Positions 1 to 8,247 of a stretch of 64,000 nucleotides of DNA are shown here, in pieces; position 1 is the first letter of the stretch, and the number at the start of each line of letters is the position of its first letter. Position numbers and translations under genes: made by a program. The DNA lies in NCBI RefSeq assembly GCF_032401055.1, contig NZ_CP135529.1, positions 5,268,501-5,332,500 on the forward strand, in the 5' to 3' direction. This DNA comes from Tardiphaga sp. 709. GTDB taxonomy: Bacteria > Pseudomonadota > Alphaproteobacteria > Rhizobiales > Xanthobacteraceae. Under the pieces are notes generated by a model that saw only the letters and a list, made by a program, of their open reading frames with translations, was not told the origin of the DNA and searched no databases.

Positions 1-462
1 GATCACCGTGATCGCAGGCGTCTCGCGGACCTTGCGGACTAGGGCTCGAATAACGTCCCGGCCTGTTGCGTCACCCCCGGCATGGATGATCCGGCGGCGC
101 GAATGCGCGGCCTCGAGGCCGAGGACTATCTTGCCGCTGGCATCCCGATCGAAAATGACGCCGAGCCGCGCCAATTGTTCGATTGCGGCGGGCGCTGCGG
201 CGAGGATTGAGGCCGCGATGGTCTCGTCGCACAAGCCGTCACCGGCGGCGAGTGTGTCTGCCAGATGCAGCGAAGCACTATCATCCGCCCCGATACCGGC
301 AGCGATACCGCCTTGTGCGAGTGCGCTCGACGATTCCGAGCCCAGCGGTGCGCCGGTCAGGAGCAATACTGGCCGCGGCGCCAGCGCCAGGGCGGTCATG
401 AGTCCGGCAATGCCGCCGCCGATGATGAGGGGAGCGCCGTCCGTATCGTGCAACGCTGTCAT
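1..462 (-). CDS. nadB: L-aspartate oxidase, N-terminal part (cut by window edge)
   Basis: First enzyme of de novo NAD synthesis: oxidises L-aspartate to iminoaspartate with FAD in the cytoplasm. About 154 N-terminal codons are visible. The product begins [21 protein letters not shown], giving the FAD-binding GGGIAG loop at residues 13-18, followed by an [11 protein letters not shown] stretch and a [11 protein letters not shown] segment, both typical of NadB. The ATG overlaps the nadA stop codon by 4 bases (ATGA), so translation is probably coupled to nadA. The gene is open to the left edge; the flavin domain continues outside the window, and nadC would be expected next. Regulation is presumably through the operators upstream of nadA. 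Confidence 0.93.
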   Translation of the reverse strand, partial: MTALHDTDGAPLIIGGGIAGLMTALALAPRPVLLLTGAPLGSESSSALAQGGIAAGIGADDSASLHLADTLAAGDGLCDETIAASILAAAPAAIEQLARLGVIFDRDASGKIVLGLEAAHSRRRIIHAGGDATGRDVIRALVRKVRETPAITVI

Positions 463-1442
463 GTGACGGCCAGCATTCGTTCGACCGCGAGGCGTGCGCG
501 CGCTGCGACACTGTCGTCGATCGTGACTTTGTGCTGCATCGTCTCCAACGCGTGACGGATGTTACCGAGCGTGATTGTCTTCATGTGCGGACAAAGATTG
601 CACGGACGGATGAATTCGAGGTCCGGATACTGGATGGCGACATTGTCGCTCATCGAGCATTCCGTCAGAAGCACGACCCGCGGTGGTCGTTTGCTTGCGA
701 CGTAGGACGACATGGCGGCCGTCGAGCCGGCGAAATCGGCCTCCGCCAAGACGTCCGGCGGGCATTCGGGGTGCGCGAGTACGACGATACCAGGGTGGTT
801 CTCGCGCAATTGGCGCACCTCTTCGGCGCTGAAGCGCTCGTGCACCTCGCAATGACCGGTCCAGGTAATAACTTTCACGGCTGTCTCGGCAGCGATGTTC
901 CTGGCCAGATATTCGTCCGGCAGCATGATCACGCGTTCAACGCCAAGCGACTCGATCACCGCCTTGGCATTGCCCGAGGTGCAGCAGATATCCGACTCGG
1001 CCTTCACCGCAGCTGAAGTGTTCACGTAAGTCACGATCGGGACGCCGGGATAGTTTTGCCGCAGCAGCCTCACGTCCTCGGCCGTGATGGAGTCGGCAAG
1101 CGAGCAGCCGGCACCGCGATCGGGAATCAGCACGGTCTTCGACGGATTGAGTAATTTGGCCGTCTCAGCCATGAAGTGAACGCCGGCGAGAACGATGACG
1201 TCGGCCTCCACGTGCATTGCTTCACGCGCCAGCGCGAGGCTGTCGCCGACAATGTCCGCGACGCAGTGGAAGATGTCCGGTGTCTGATAATTGTGGGCAA
1301 GGATGACCGCGTTGCGGCTTTGCTTCAACGCGATGATCGCGTCGATATCTTCTGACAGCATCGACCATTCGATCGCGGGGATCGCGTGGCGCACTTTCGC
1401 ATAGAGATGTTCCGAAGGACGTAGTTCGGGAATCGACAGCAT
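459..1442 (-). CDS. nadA: Quinolinate synthase
   Basis: Condenses iminoaspartate with dihydroxyacetone phosphate to quinolinate; a cytoplasmic [4Fe-4S] enzyme working with NadB. The 327-residue product has the NadA hallmarks: AHNYQ near residue 49, GAGCSLAD with Cys113, AHPECP with Cys227 and CNLCPHM with Cys281/Cys284. Cys113, Cys227 and one of the last pair should ligate the cluster. A longer frame reaches back to 1619 but would run through the operator region and into nadQ; the ATG at 1442 gives the normal family length. It lies 52 bases downstream of nadQ on the same strand and overlaps nadB by 4 bases, so nadQ-nadA-nadB may be one transcript, with a regulated promoter between nadQ and nadA. 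Confidence 0.96.
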   Translation of the reverse strand: MLSIPELRPSEHLYAKVRHAIPAIEWSMLSEDIDAIIALKQSRNAVILAHNYQTPDIFHCVADIVGDSLALAREAMHVEADVIVLAGVHFMAETAKLLNPSKTVLIPDRGAGCSLADSITAEDVRLLRQNYPGVPIVTYVNTSAAVKAESDICCTSGNAKAVIESLGVERVIMLPDEYLARNIAAETAVKVITWTGHCEVHERFSAEEVRQLRENHPGIVVLAHPECPPDVLAEADFAGSTAAMSSYVASKRPPRVVLLTECSMSDNVAIQYPDLEFIRPCNLCPHMKTITLGNIRHALETMQHKVTIDDSVAARARLAVERMLAVT

Positions 1443-1445
1443 GGC

Positions 1446-1466
1446 ATATACTCTCGTTGAGCATAT
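1446..1466. promoter_or_regulatory. Operator-like dyad 1 upstream of nadA (probable NadQ site)
   Basis: Imperfect inverted repeat with half-sites ATATACTC and GAGCATAT around a 5-base spacer, ending 4 bases before the nadA start codon. It matches the second dyad in architecture (TATACT-type half-sites, 21 bp overall). The spacing to the start codon fits a repressor that blocks transcription or initiation. Seen directly; assignment to NadQ is inference from position. Confidence 0.6.
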
Positions 1467-1467
1467 G

Positions 1468-1488
1468 TTATACTGTAATGGAGTATAA
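1468..1488. promoter_or_regulatory. Operator-like dyad 2 upstream of nadA (probable NadQ site)
   Basis: Perfect inverted repeat TTATACT-N7-AGTATAA. Its centre (1478) is 22 bases from that of dyad 1 (1456), i.e. about two helical turns, so two repressor dimers could bind the same face. It sits in the 52-base gap between the nadQ stop and the nadA start. Confidence 0.65.
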
Positions 1489-1494
1489 GTCTTG

Positions 1495-2487
1495 TCAAGC
1501 CCCCGAGACGGGAAGTTTGGTCCCGGCGACGGCGCGTTCCGCAAGGACGGCACGGCGAAAGCGGAAGAGTTTTGCAGGACGTCCGCCGGTGTCCTGGCTG
1601 GTTTCGCCAGTTTCCTCAACGAGTTCCTGCTGCTCTATCAGGCGGCGGAAATTCGGCTTGTGCACTTGCCGTCCGGCCAGCGCCTCAACACAGCGTTGCA
1701 ATTGCAGCAGCGTGAATGTGTCCGGCATCAATTCAAACACGACAGGATGGTATTTGATCTTGGCCCTGAGTCTTGCAATTCCGGTGGCCAGAATCCGGCG
1801 ATGGTCCAGGATCATGGGGTGACCCGGCGTGTTCGATAGACCCTCACGGGTAGACGTGGATGTCGAGGAATTGCCGCGTGTCGCCTCGGGGATCAGTCTC
1901 GCCTCGTATAATAGTTCGTATCGCTGCAGAACCAGTTCCTCGTTCCAGCTGTGCTCTTCGAAACCGAAGAGCATTGCCGCACGCTGCCGACGAGCGCGCT
2001 GCGCCGCCCGGTCGGATGCTGCAGAAGCCCAGGCTTTGAGCCCTGGCTGCAGAGCTTTCTCCATCAGCGGCGGTGGGCCGTCACGATGATCCTCCCAGGG
2101 GAAATAATCATACCAGCCGCGCCATCTGGCCTCGTGTTCGCCGAATGCCGGTTGTTCTCGGGTCAGGCCAAGATAGCTGATCGAGATGACGTGCTGCCCA
2201 ATGGCGCCAGCGCGATCGCGATCGGCAAAGGTGTAGAGCTGTTCGACATAACCGAGCGGCAACCGTGTCTGCCGTTCGACCCAGGCACGGAGTCCCGATT
2301 GCAGCGAACGATGGGCGAGTTCGAAAGGCCCGGAGGGCAGGGCGCGCTGATCCTGGATCGTTAGAACACGAGGCTCGCCCGAGGTCACGGCTACCAGCAC
2401 TGCAACAAGATCAGCCGCAATTCCTTGCGGTGATGAATGCGCTGCCAGACGCGCTGGCCTGGAATTGGGGCTGTCGAGCGGGTCCAT
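1495..2487 (-). CDS. nadQ: NadQ/NrtR-type NAD biosynthesis repressor (Nudix-like plus winged helix)
   Basis: A 330-residue protein with an N-terminal Nudix-fold half ([18 protein letters not shown] near residues 28-45, then ALPSGPFE) and a C-terminal winged-helix half (residues about 225-315, including [18 protein letters not shown] and a [10 protein letters not shown] wing). The Nudix box is not conserved, so a ligand-sensing role is likelier than hydrolysis. This arrangement is known from the NrtR and NadQ (COG4111) regulators, which repress NAD synthesis genes in response to adenylated metabolites. The position directly upstream of nadAB, with two dyads in between, supports that role. No strong ribosome-binding site precedes the chosen ATG. 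The family call rests on architecture and context. Confidence 0.8.
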   Translation of the reverse strand: MDPLDSPNSRPARLAAHSSPQGIAADLVAVLVAVTSGEPRVLTIQDQRALPSGPFELAHRSLQSGLRAWVERQTRLPLGYVEQLYTFADRDRAGAIGQHVISISYLGLTREQPAFGEHEARWRGWYDYFPWEDHRDGPPPLMEKALQPGLKAWASAASDRAAQRARRQRAAMLFGFEEHSWNEELVLQRYELLYEARLIPEATRGNSSTSTSTREGLSNTPGHPMILDHRRILATGIARLRAKIKYHPVVFELMPDTFTLLQLQRCVEALAGRQVHKPNFRRLIEQQELVEETGETSQDTGGRPAKLFRFRRAVLAERAVAGTKLPVSGA

Positions 2488-2554
2488 GAGCTGGTCTGCT
2501 TAAGCGTTCATAGGGGCAAGGTGAAAGGCTGCATCGCGAATCCACGCTGATATT

Positions 2555-2968
2555 TTAGCATGAAGCTGCAACGCGACACGCACGGCAATTGCGGCCATCC
2601 AGACTTGAATGAGTCGCGTCAGCGCACTTTTCCGACGTGCATCCCGGTTGCCATTTGGCCTTATGAGGTCGTGCGTCGGCTGCTCGGCTGGCGGAGGGGA
2701 ATAAAAGCCTTGATTTGGCGGCGTTGACGGCCTGCCGGGTGGCCGCGGATTTGTGGTGTCCCAGGTTGTCCATGATGACGATGTCGCTGGGCCGCAAAGA
2801 GCTACTGACGAAGGTTGGTGTGAAAGCTTTTACCATGGAAAGCGTTCGCCCATATCGCGGATCAGTTCGCGAACGCCTCGATGCGCTGGGCGTACGATTC
2901 GATAGGCCAAGGCTGGCGCAGCACGCACGGTGATCGAGCGCAGCGAAGATCGCCTCGGAATTTCCCAA
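2555..2968 (-). pseudogene. IS630-type transposase relic
   Basis: Only the segment at about 2696-2836 is recognisable. It reads VKAFTPTFV...LRPSDIVIMDNLGHHKS...AKSRLLF, the DDE-domain strand with its catalytic Asp (IMDNLG) as in IS630-family transposases. Beyond RLLF the expected proline-rich YSPDLNPIE block with the last catalytic Glu is not found in any frame, and the N-terminal half is missing. No terminal inverted repeats could be identified. This is a decayed, immobile fragment at the border between the nad genes and the polysaccharide locus. Confidence 0.7.
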
Positions 2969-3535
2969 AGTCCAGCTACCGAAAACGCAGAAGGGGCGGC
3001 CAGAGATACTGGGTTCGTCGATTAGCGAATGGGTGATGCTATTGCAAAGCGAACATCTGCCGATACGCGGGTGTCAGGTATGTGCCAAGATAAAATAGCT
3101 TATTGAGCTTCCCCAACCGTGCCGTGAAAATTGTTATGGACCTTGGGCGCATCGGCGAGCATGGGCGACGTGCCTCGTAGCGGCGACGCCGCTTCTGATC
3201 AAATGTCGCGATTGTCCTGAGGATACCAGCTTGCGTTGGATTTGCGCTCACACGAGCGAGTGGGCAGTTCTGTCGCGAGCAGCCATATGTTCGTTGACGA
3301 GACAGTACCAACGGTGCGAGGCGGATTTCGTCTAAAATTCATAGACGAGTAGTAACATCCGATCAGGCGGATGCGATGTTCTGTATTTTGTTACCTTGAA
3401 AAGTCCACCAGATCTCCGCTGAGATTTGCCCATCAACCATGATTACGCATGGTTGCTTACGGTTCAATTCCGAAGTCTGGAATGAAATTTGCAGCGTATT
3501 AGGCATTGGGTTGAGTTGAGTATTAGGAGGTAAAG
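2969..3535. other. Intergenic region without convincing gene
   Basis: Small reading frames occur here (for example minus-strand 3039-3311) but none has recognisable composition, family signature or good ribosome-binding site. It may hold further debris of the IS630 relic to its left. A good AGGAGG at 3525-3530 belongs to the next gene. Confidence 0.5.
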
Positions 3536-3745
3536 ATGGCCATGTTACACCGGCCTTGGACTGCCGACGAAATTGCAATGCTTCACCACTTGGCGGGAAC
3601 CATGCCGCCGGAGGAAATAGCGAAAGAAATTGGACGCACCCGAGCTGCCACGACGATCAAAGCCCATGAGTTACATCTGTCCCTAAGACGACCAAGCGCG
3701 GAGCGCCTAAGCAAGGGGTGGACGAAGAGTTCGGTTCTCGGCTAG
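3536..3745 (+). CDS. Small Myb/SANT-like DNA-binding protein
   Basis: A 69-residue protein with a single helix-turn-helix-like unit: RPWTADEIAMLHHLAG, then PPEEIAKEIGRTRAATTIKAHEL. The tryptophan followed by an acidic helix, and the I-A-x-x-I-G-R-T turn, resemble the GcrA/SANT-like small proteins frequent in rhizobia. A clear AGGAGG lies 5 bases before the ATG, which fixes the start. The 24-residue tail is basic. Target and role are unknown. It converges with a similar gene at 4053-4253. Confidence 0.65.
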   Translation: MAMLHRPWTADEIAMLHHLAGTMPPEEIAKEIGRTRAATTIKAHELHLSLRRPSAERLSKGWTKSSVLG

Positions 3746-4052
3746 GCCGTTAAACGCAGACCGCCATAAACCTGTCATCGTGACATTGATCGACCCGTTT
3801 GGCAATGCGCGACGCCCTCGGGTGAAGTTATCAGTGCCACTTTGAGGATGGCCATAAATGCGCAGCAGGCGATCCTGAAGCGGCGTGATGAGGCACGTAA
3901 TTTGTCGTCTCGGCCAATCGTTGCGTCAGTATGTTGTCGCGCATCGATCGACTTATCGTCGCTGTCTACCCTGAAACATTAATGCGCATTCGTGCCGCGT
4001 CATATTGACGGCCGCGCGCGTTCTCCCGATTTTGAGCTAAAGCGCGCTCGCT
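3746..4052. other. Intergenic region between two convergent small HTH genes
   Basis: About 300 bases with no supported coding sequence, clear terminator or RNA gene. Confidence 0.4.
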
Positions 4053-4253
4053 TTATCCAAACCGCGAGATGCCGGCGCGCGCGCGTCCGGCCCTGCCCAA
4101 CGGAACACCCAAAGAACTGGCCCGTCGTTTGACGGCGGCCAGGGTGCGGTCCAGGTCTTGCGCGATCTCGAGATTGGATCGGCCCGCTATAGCGAGTTCC
4201 CTCAATCTCTGATCGTCCTCAACCGACCAAGCATTATTCGATGGATCCGTCAC
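4053..4253 (-). CDS. Small Myb/SANT-like DNA-binding protein
   Basis: A 66-residue protein of the same type as the one at 3536-3745: AWSVEDDQRLRELAIAG followed by SNLEIAQDLDRTLAAVKRRASSLGVPL. The W-S-x-E-D-D opening and the L-D-R-T-x-A-A-V-K-x-R turn are characteristic of small single-repeat Myb/GcrA-like proteins in rhizobia. The start codon is GTG, preceded by a GGGG stretch. The C-terminus is Arg/Gly-rich. Function unknown; probably binds DNA. Confidence 0.65.
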   Translation of the reverse strand: MTDPSNNAWSVEDDQRLRELAIAGRSNLEIAQDLDRTLAAVKRRASSLGVPLGRAGRARAGISRFG

Positions 4254-4329
4254 GTTGCCCCCATGTTCGCGAAAGGCATTTCCAATGAGTAGACGCCCGT
4301 TGGAGAAATCGGATCGGTGATCATTGGAC

Positions 4330-4641
4330 TCAAGCGGAAGGGTCGACGGATATCATGACGATCCCATCGACATTGATAAGGAATACCATAGTCGGTTCAT
4401 CCGACGCGGGAGCACGAAGATGCGCGTGCTCAAAGGCCGAGATCTCGCGTGGAGAGGCAGGGCGGTATGCGAGGCGGGAATGAGGGGCGCAAATCGACTC
4501 GCCATTGGTGGTCATCGACTCGAGATCTGTTCTAAGCAGATCGTCGGCGCACATTGCACCAGCGATATCCGCATCAGGTGCGTTAAATACAAGCGTCGGC
4601 TTGCCGTCGATCTCAAGAACAAAAACTTGAGCCGCTTTCAT
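4330..4641 (-). CDS. Small conserved-looking protein of unknown function
   Basis: About 103 residues from the second in-frame ATG (MKAAQVFVLEIDGKPTLVF); the longest frame starts 15 codons earlier at 4686. The chosen start fits the composition and has a GAGG about 12 bases upstream. The protein is acidic, with no signal peptide or membrane segment, and contains IDGKPTLVFNAPDAD and a C-terminal TMVFLINVDG stretch. It resembles hypothetical proteins I associate with bradyrhizobia, but I cannot name a family. It stands alone between the HTH genes and the polysaccharide operon. Confidence 0.5.
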   Translation of the reverse strand: MKAAQVFVLEIDGKPTLVFNAPDADIAGAMCADDLLRTDLESMTTNGESICAPHSRLAYRPASPREISAFEHAHLRAPASDEPTMVFLINVDGIVMISVDPSA

Positions 4642-4785
4642 TAGAAGACGTGCCTCGTAAAAAACAGAAACTGGAAAATCCAACATTAGAAAATAGATTG
4701 AACCGCGTAGTTGTCTCTGGGCCCTGCCGCCGATTGATGAATCGACCGTGGTCGGTCAACCCAGAAACAATCCGCGGGAGGAGAT

Positions 4786-5892
4786 TCAGAATTCAACGCT
4801 CCTGTACAGCTCCTTCACTCGCTCCCGCTGGTATGTTGATTTGATCCAGCCGGCGGCACAATTGCCCAAATATTGCCGATGATTCTCGCAGTCGAGATGT
4901 CTCCCAATAATATCGGCCACGTACTGCGGATCCATCGATGCCAGGTGAACCGCCGTCCTCCCGTCGCAAGAGTAGTCGCGTATCCCGCCCACCGCATTTG
5001 CGATAACGGGCAAGCCCACCATCATGGCTTCGGCGACGACGATACAGAATCCTTCCTCGTCACTCATATGGATAAAGAGATCGTGCTCAGCCGCATCGGC
5101 GTACCATTTATGCTTGAAACCGGCGAATTCGACCTGTTGGCCAATGCCAAGCTCGTTCGCCAATTGTTGAAATGCGGATTTCATGGGACCTTCGCCATAG
5201 ATGGTCAGAACGACGATACGACCACGATCGGCGAGAATCCGAATTGCCTTGAGCAGGAGATCGACGCGTTTTCGACTGACCAGGCGACCAGCGGTTACGA
5301 TCCGCGCGGGGCCGGAGAGTTCGTAGCAGCTCTTCAGCGGTGCTTCATCACTGGCAAGAAACAGCGGGACGACTTTTTCCTCACGCGGCCGCGGTTTGAA
5401 ATAGACGCGCGTTGCATTCAATGTCGTGGTGCAATCTGCCCAAACGCTGTCGACGCGACCGGAAGTCAATCTCAGGAGCTTGCTATACAACGCGACCGCG
5501 CGTCCGCGCTCCAGCTCGGCAATGTGCTCGAAGGCGATGCATTTGACCTTGGGAAATGCATATAGAACGAACCGGCCGATGATGTTTGCCTGTTTAAGTG
5601 ACAAGATGACGGAGTCCGGGCGGAAGGTGACGATGGTCCGGAACAGCAGATACATTCCGATGACGCAGCCGCGGATTGTCAGCTTCGGCGACGTGCTAGC
5701 TTCGATAATTCGGTCTTCGCCCGCTAAAGCCCCGACTTCACGCCTGAGCTCGGCGGAACCTCTATGCAGAATGATGACCCGGAAGTCGTAACCTTCGAAA
5801 AGGCCGTTCTCCAACAGGCTGCGCAACCCGATCTCGGCGCCACCTCGCGTGAGGCCATTGATGAAGTAGATAACGCGGCGTTGCTCGGTCAT
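4786..5892 (-). CDS. Glycosyltransferase family 4 (GT-B fold)
   Basis: A 368-residue cytoplasmic glycosyltransferase predicted to add a sugar to the lipid-linked polysaccharide repeat. N-terminal acceptor half: INGLTRGGAEIGLRSLL, the GGAE loop typical of GT4. C-terminal nucleotide-sugar half: IVTAGRLVSRKRVDLLLKAI, YGEGP, and EEGFCIVVAEAMMVGLPVIA near residues 285-305 carrying the E-x7-E donor motif. Its start overlaps the stop of the upstream GT2 gene by 4 bases, so it is the last gene of a minus-strand operon beginning at the glycosyl-phosphate transferase at 10947. Donor and linkage cannot be deduced. Confidence 0.88.
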   Translation of the reverse strand: MTEQRRVIYFINGLTRGGAEIGLRSLLENGLFEGYDFRVIILHRGSAELRREVGALAGEDRIIEASTSPKLTIRGCVIGMYLLFRTIVTFRPDSVILSLKQANIIGRFVLYAFPKVKCIAFEHIAELERGRAVALYSKLLRLTSGRVDSVWADCTTTLNATRVYFKPRPREEKVVPLFLASDEAPLKSCYELSGPARIVTAGRLVSRKRVDLLLKAIRILADRGRIVVLTIYGEGPMKSAFQQLANELGIGQQVEFAGFKHKWYADAAEHDLFIHMSDEEGFCIVVAEAMMVGLPVIANAVGGIRDYSCDGRTAVHLASMDPQYVADIIGRHLDCENHRQYLGNCAAGWIKSTYQRERVKELYRSVEF

Positions 5893-6854
5893 GATCGGCT
5901 CGCGCGTGACAGCGTTAATTTTACGGCTCTCATGGCCGATTCACCGCCTAAATAGTGCAATGCGAGGGTGAGCAAGGCTCGCAGATTGAACGGGTTGAAA
6001 TAGATCGCCGACGTCAGAAGATTCACGGCGCTCTCGCTGCGGCCGTCCAGCGCCTCCAGATTGCCGAGCTTTCGCGCACGTTCGGATAGTCGCTTGGCTG
6101 CGTAGCGAAGTAGCCGTGGATCCTGAGCGGCGATATGAAACGCTACGTAAGCGTGATGCTTCATCAACTGGTTACGTTTGGAGGTCATGGCCGATTCGTG
6201 AAGTCGCTTGTCGACCAGAGGGATCTTCACCCCTGCAACCCGACCCAGCCTCGTTGCACGGAAGAAGAACTCAGTGTCCTCGAATACTTCCAGTGCCGCG
6301 TCAAAGCCGCCAAGCTTGTCCCATAATGATCGCCGCATCAGAACCGTAGACGGGACGATAGGGGGGTCGTCCATGAAATATGCCAGGCTCTGATCGGACT
6401 GAAGGGTAAGGTCAACGAGCGGAGCGACTTCGGGCGGCTTGCGATTGTCCGACCAGAATAATGAGAATGCAGTATAGACGAGCGCGGTCTCCGGCATGGC
6501 GTCGAAGATGGAAAGCTGCCGTTCGAGTTTGTCCAATCGCCAGAGATCGTCGGCATCCAGGAAGGCGATATAGTCGCTATCGGTGACCGCGACGCCACGA
6601 TTGCGGTTGAGCGACACGCCGCGTATGCCCTGGATCTTGTCTGTGGCGACCGGCAAGATCGATATGCGGGGATCGCGCGCGGGGAGCTCCTGCAGGATCG
6701 CCTGGGTCTCTGCGTCCGACCCGTCGTCGCAGATAACGATGTGGTCGATCAGGTCAGCGCGACTTTGCTCGAGCACGCTGGCAATGGCTGCATGCAGAAA
6801 AGGTCCCTCGTCAAAGCAGGTAACGATAACGGAAACACTCATACGACTACTCAC
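5889..6854 (-). CDS. Glycosyltransferase family 2 (GT-A fold)
   Basis: A 321-residue inverting-type glycosyltransferase. SVIVTCFDEGPFL at the N-terminus, CDDGS at residues 42-46 and the metal-binding FLDADD (Asp100/Asp102) are the standard GT2 features. FEDTEFFFRA near residue 200 is the usual acidic ED block. It overlaps the next gene by 4 bases and follows the O-antigen-ligase-like gene by 58 bases. It probably assembles the exopolysaccharide repeat on the cytoplasmic face of the membrane. Confidence 0.88.
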   Translation of the reverse strand: MSSRMSVSVIVTCFDEGPFLHAAIASVLEQSRADLIDHIVICDDGSDAETQAILQELPARDPRISILPVATDKIQGIRGVSLNRNRGVAVTDSDYIAFLDADDLWRLDKLERQLSIFDAMPETALVYTAFSLFWSDNRKPPEVAPLVDLTLQSDQSLAYFMDDPPIVPSTVLMRRSLWDKLGGFDAALEVFEDTEFFFRATRLGRVAGVKIPLVDKRLHESAMTSKRNQLMKHHAYVAFHIAAQDPRLLRYAAKRLSERARKLGNLEALDGRSESAVNLLTSAIYFNPFNLRALLTLALHYLGGESAMRAVKLTLSRASRS

Positions 6855-6912
6855 TACTACGTTCTAACCGGATTATCTGCGTCAGGCCTCGTGCTTGCAT
6901 GTCGCCACCAAC

Positions 6913-8247
6913 TCAAGTGGCGCCGTTCTCCATGATATACCGATACTGTTTTCCGGGTTCGATCGTATGCTGCGCGCGGGCGGCTGCGGCGCATTGCTCC
7001 GCGGAAACCCGCGCGCGCATGACAATATTGGGCAGCAAGTCCGGCATCAGGGTAATCAAGACGATGATCACGAACATCTCGGTGCCGGACCCTTCATACC
7101 ACATGTAGGTCAGCACCGGGATGAAGATGATGAACAGGAGTCGGATGTAGGCATAGTCGCTGAAGCGGCGGCGCATCCAGACGGCATCACGAATACCAAG
7201 GACCATTGAACGGCCAAGCGCAGCAAGTACGATCCCCGTACCGAGAATCCCGTTCTCGGCCAGCATGCGAAGAAATTCATTATGCACGGCTGCCCGCAAA
7301 TACGGGGGGTAGTTTGCGAAATATGTTCGTGCGAAATTGCCGGTTGCGTCAGTACCTGCGCCCAGGAACGGGTTCTGGGAAAACATCGCCCACGCGACTT
7401 CGGTGCCAAGCTTGCGAGCGGTATCGCTAATGGAGGAAGGTAAGCCGCCTTCTATCGCGTACCAGATCTCATTTCGGTCCTGCTCGACAAATATACTGCC
7501 GACACGCTGTGATATCTGTCCGTCGGTCAGGATGTCCGTAAAGGCCATGGCCAGGGCGCCCGCGGCCGCAGCCAGAACGAGAGCGCCCAGGTTCCGGACA
7601 TTGAGGAACACCGCGAGTGTAACGGCCAGAAACGGCACCAGCGCCTTTCGCTCGGCTGACATCAGAATCAAGACAAAAAGCAGAGCCCAGATCGAGAGCC
7701 AGAAGCGGTTGGTCGGCAGTGCCCCGATCACGAGGCCGATCGCAATGCACATCGGGAGAAACAGAAAGGCCGATTTCGGATCGCCCAGCTGCTTCCAAAC
7801 GATGATATGGCCATGCGAGACATGCCAAATGACGTTGAATGCAATCGTCGCGGCCAGAAGCCCGAGAAGTAGCTGGTAGTGCCAACGTCGCAGGCCGGAC
7901 GTGTCGATATTGCAGATGAGAATTCCAAGAGAGATAAGAATCGTGATCTGTAAGAATCGCTTGCTGATGTAGACCAGTTCACCAGTCCAAAGTGCCGGAA
8001 CCGTCGAAACCAGATAGAACATGACGAGAAGGAGCATGCCTGCACTGGTCCTGATGTGACGCGGATGCGTCGTGCATAGATACAGTGCAATAAGACCCAA
8101 GGTGACAATGTCGATGGGTTTCAGCGTGCCGACCGGGGTTCGCAGCTCAAGCCCCATGAAAAGTGCGCCGAGCGAACAGACAATGCCGACCGTGACGATA
8201 CTTCGCGGTGTGATCTCAAATCGGCCTCTGAAGGAGTTATTGTACAA
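6913..8247 (-). CDS. O-antigen ligase/polymerase-like membrane protein (Wzy candidate)
   Basis: A 444-residue protein made largely of hydrophobic segments (about 10-12 predicted by eye) with a large polar loop at about residues 250-330 containing NPFLGAGTD and HNEFLRMLAENGILG. The loop position and the H-N-x-F-L pattern are those of the WaaL/Wzy O-antigen ligase superfamily. In a locus with flippase, co-polymerase and export lipoprotein, a polymerase of repeat units (Wzy) is likelier than an LPS ligase. Its start overlaps the preceding glycosyltransferase by 11 bases. Confidence 0.82.
   Translation of the reverse strand: MYNNSFRGRFEITPRSIVTVGIVCSLGALFMGLELRTPVGTLKPIDIVTLGLIALYLCTTHPRHIRTSAGMLLLVMFYLVSTVPALWTGELVYISKRFLQITILISLGILICNIDTSGLRRWHYQLLLGLLAATIAFNVIWHVSHGHIIVWKQLGDPKSAFLFLPMCIAIGLVIGALPTNRFWLSIWALLFVLILMSAERKALVPFLAVTLAVFLNVRNLGALVLAAAAGALAMAFTDILTDGQISQRVGSIFVEQDRNEIWYAIEGGLPSSISDTARKLGTEVAWAMFSQNPFLGAGTDATGNFARTYFANYPPYLRAAVHNEFLRMLAENGILGTGIVLAALGRSMVLGIRDAVWMRRRFSDYAYIRLLFIIFIPVLTYMWYEGSGTEMFVIIVLITLMPDLLPNIVMRARVSAEQCAAAARAQHTIEPGKQYRYIMENGAT

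Noticed and set aside
3039-3311. A 90-codon minus-strand frame next to the IS630 relic
   Set aside because: Composition is unlike a protein family and no transposase motif is visible; probably chance or debris.
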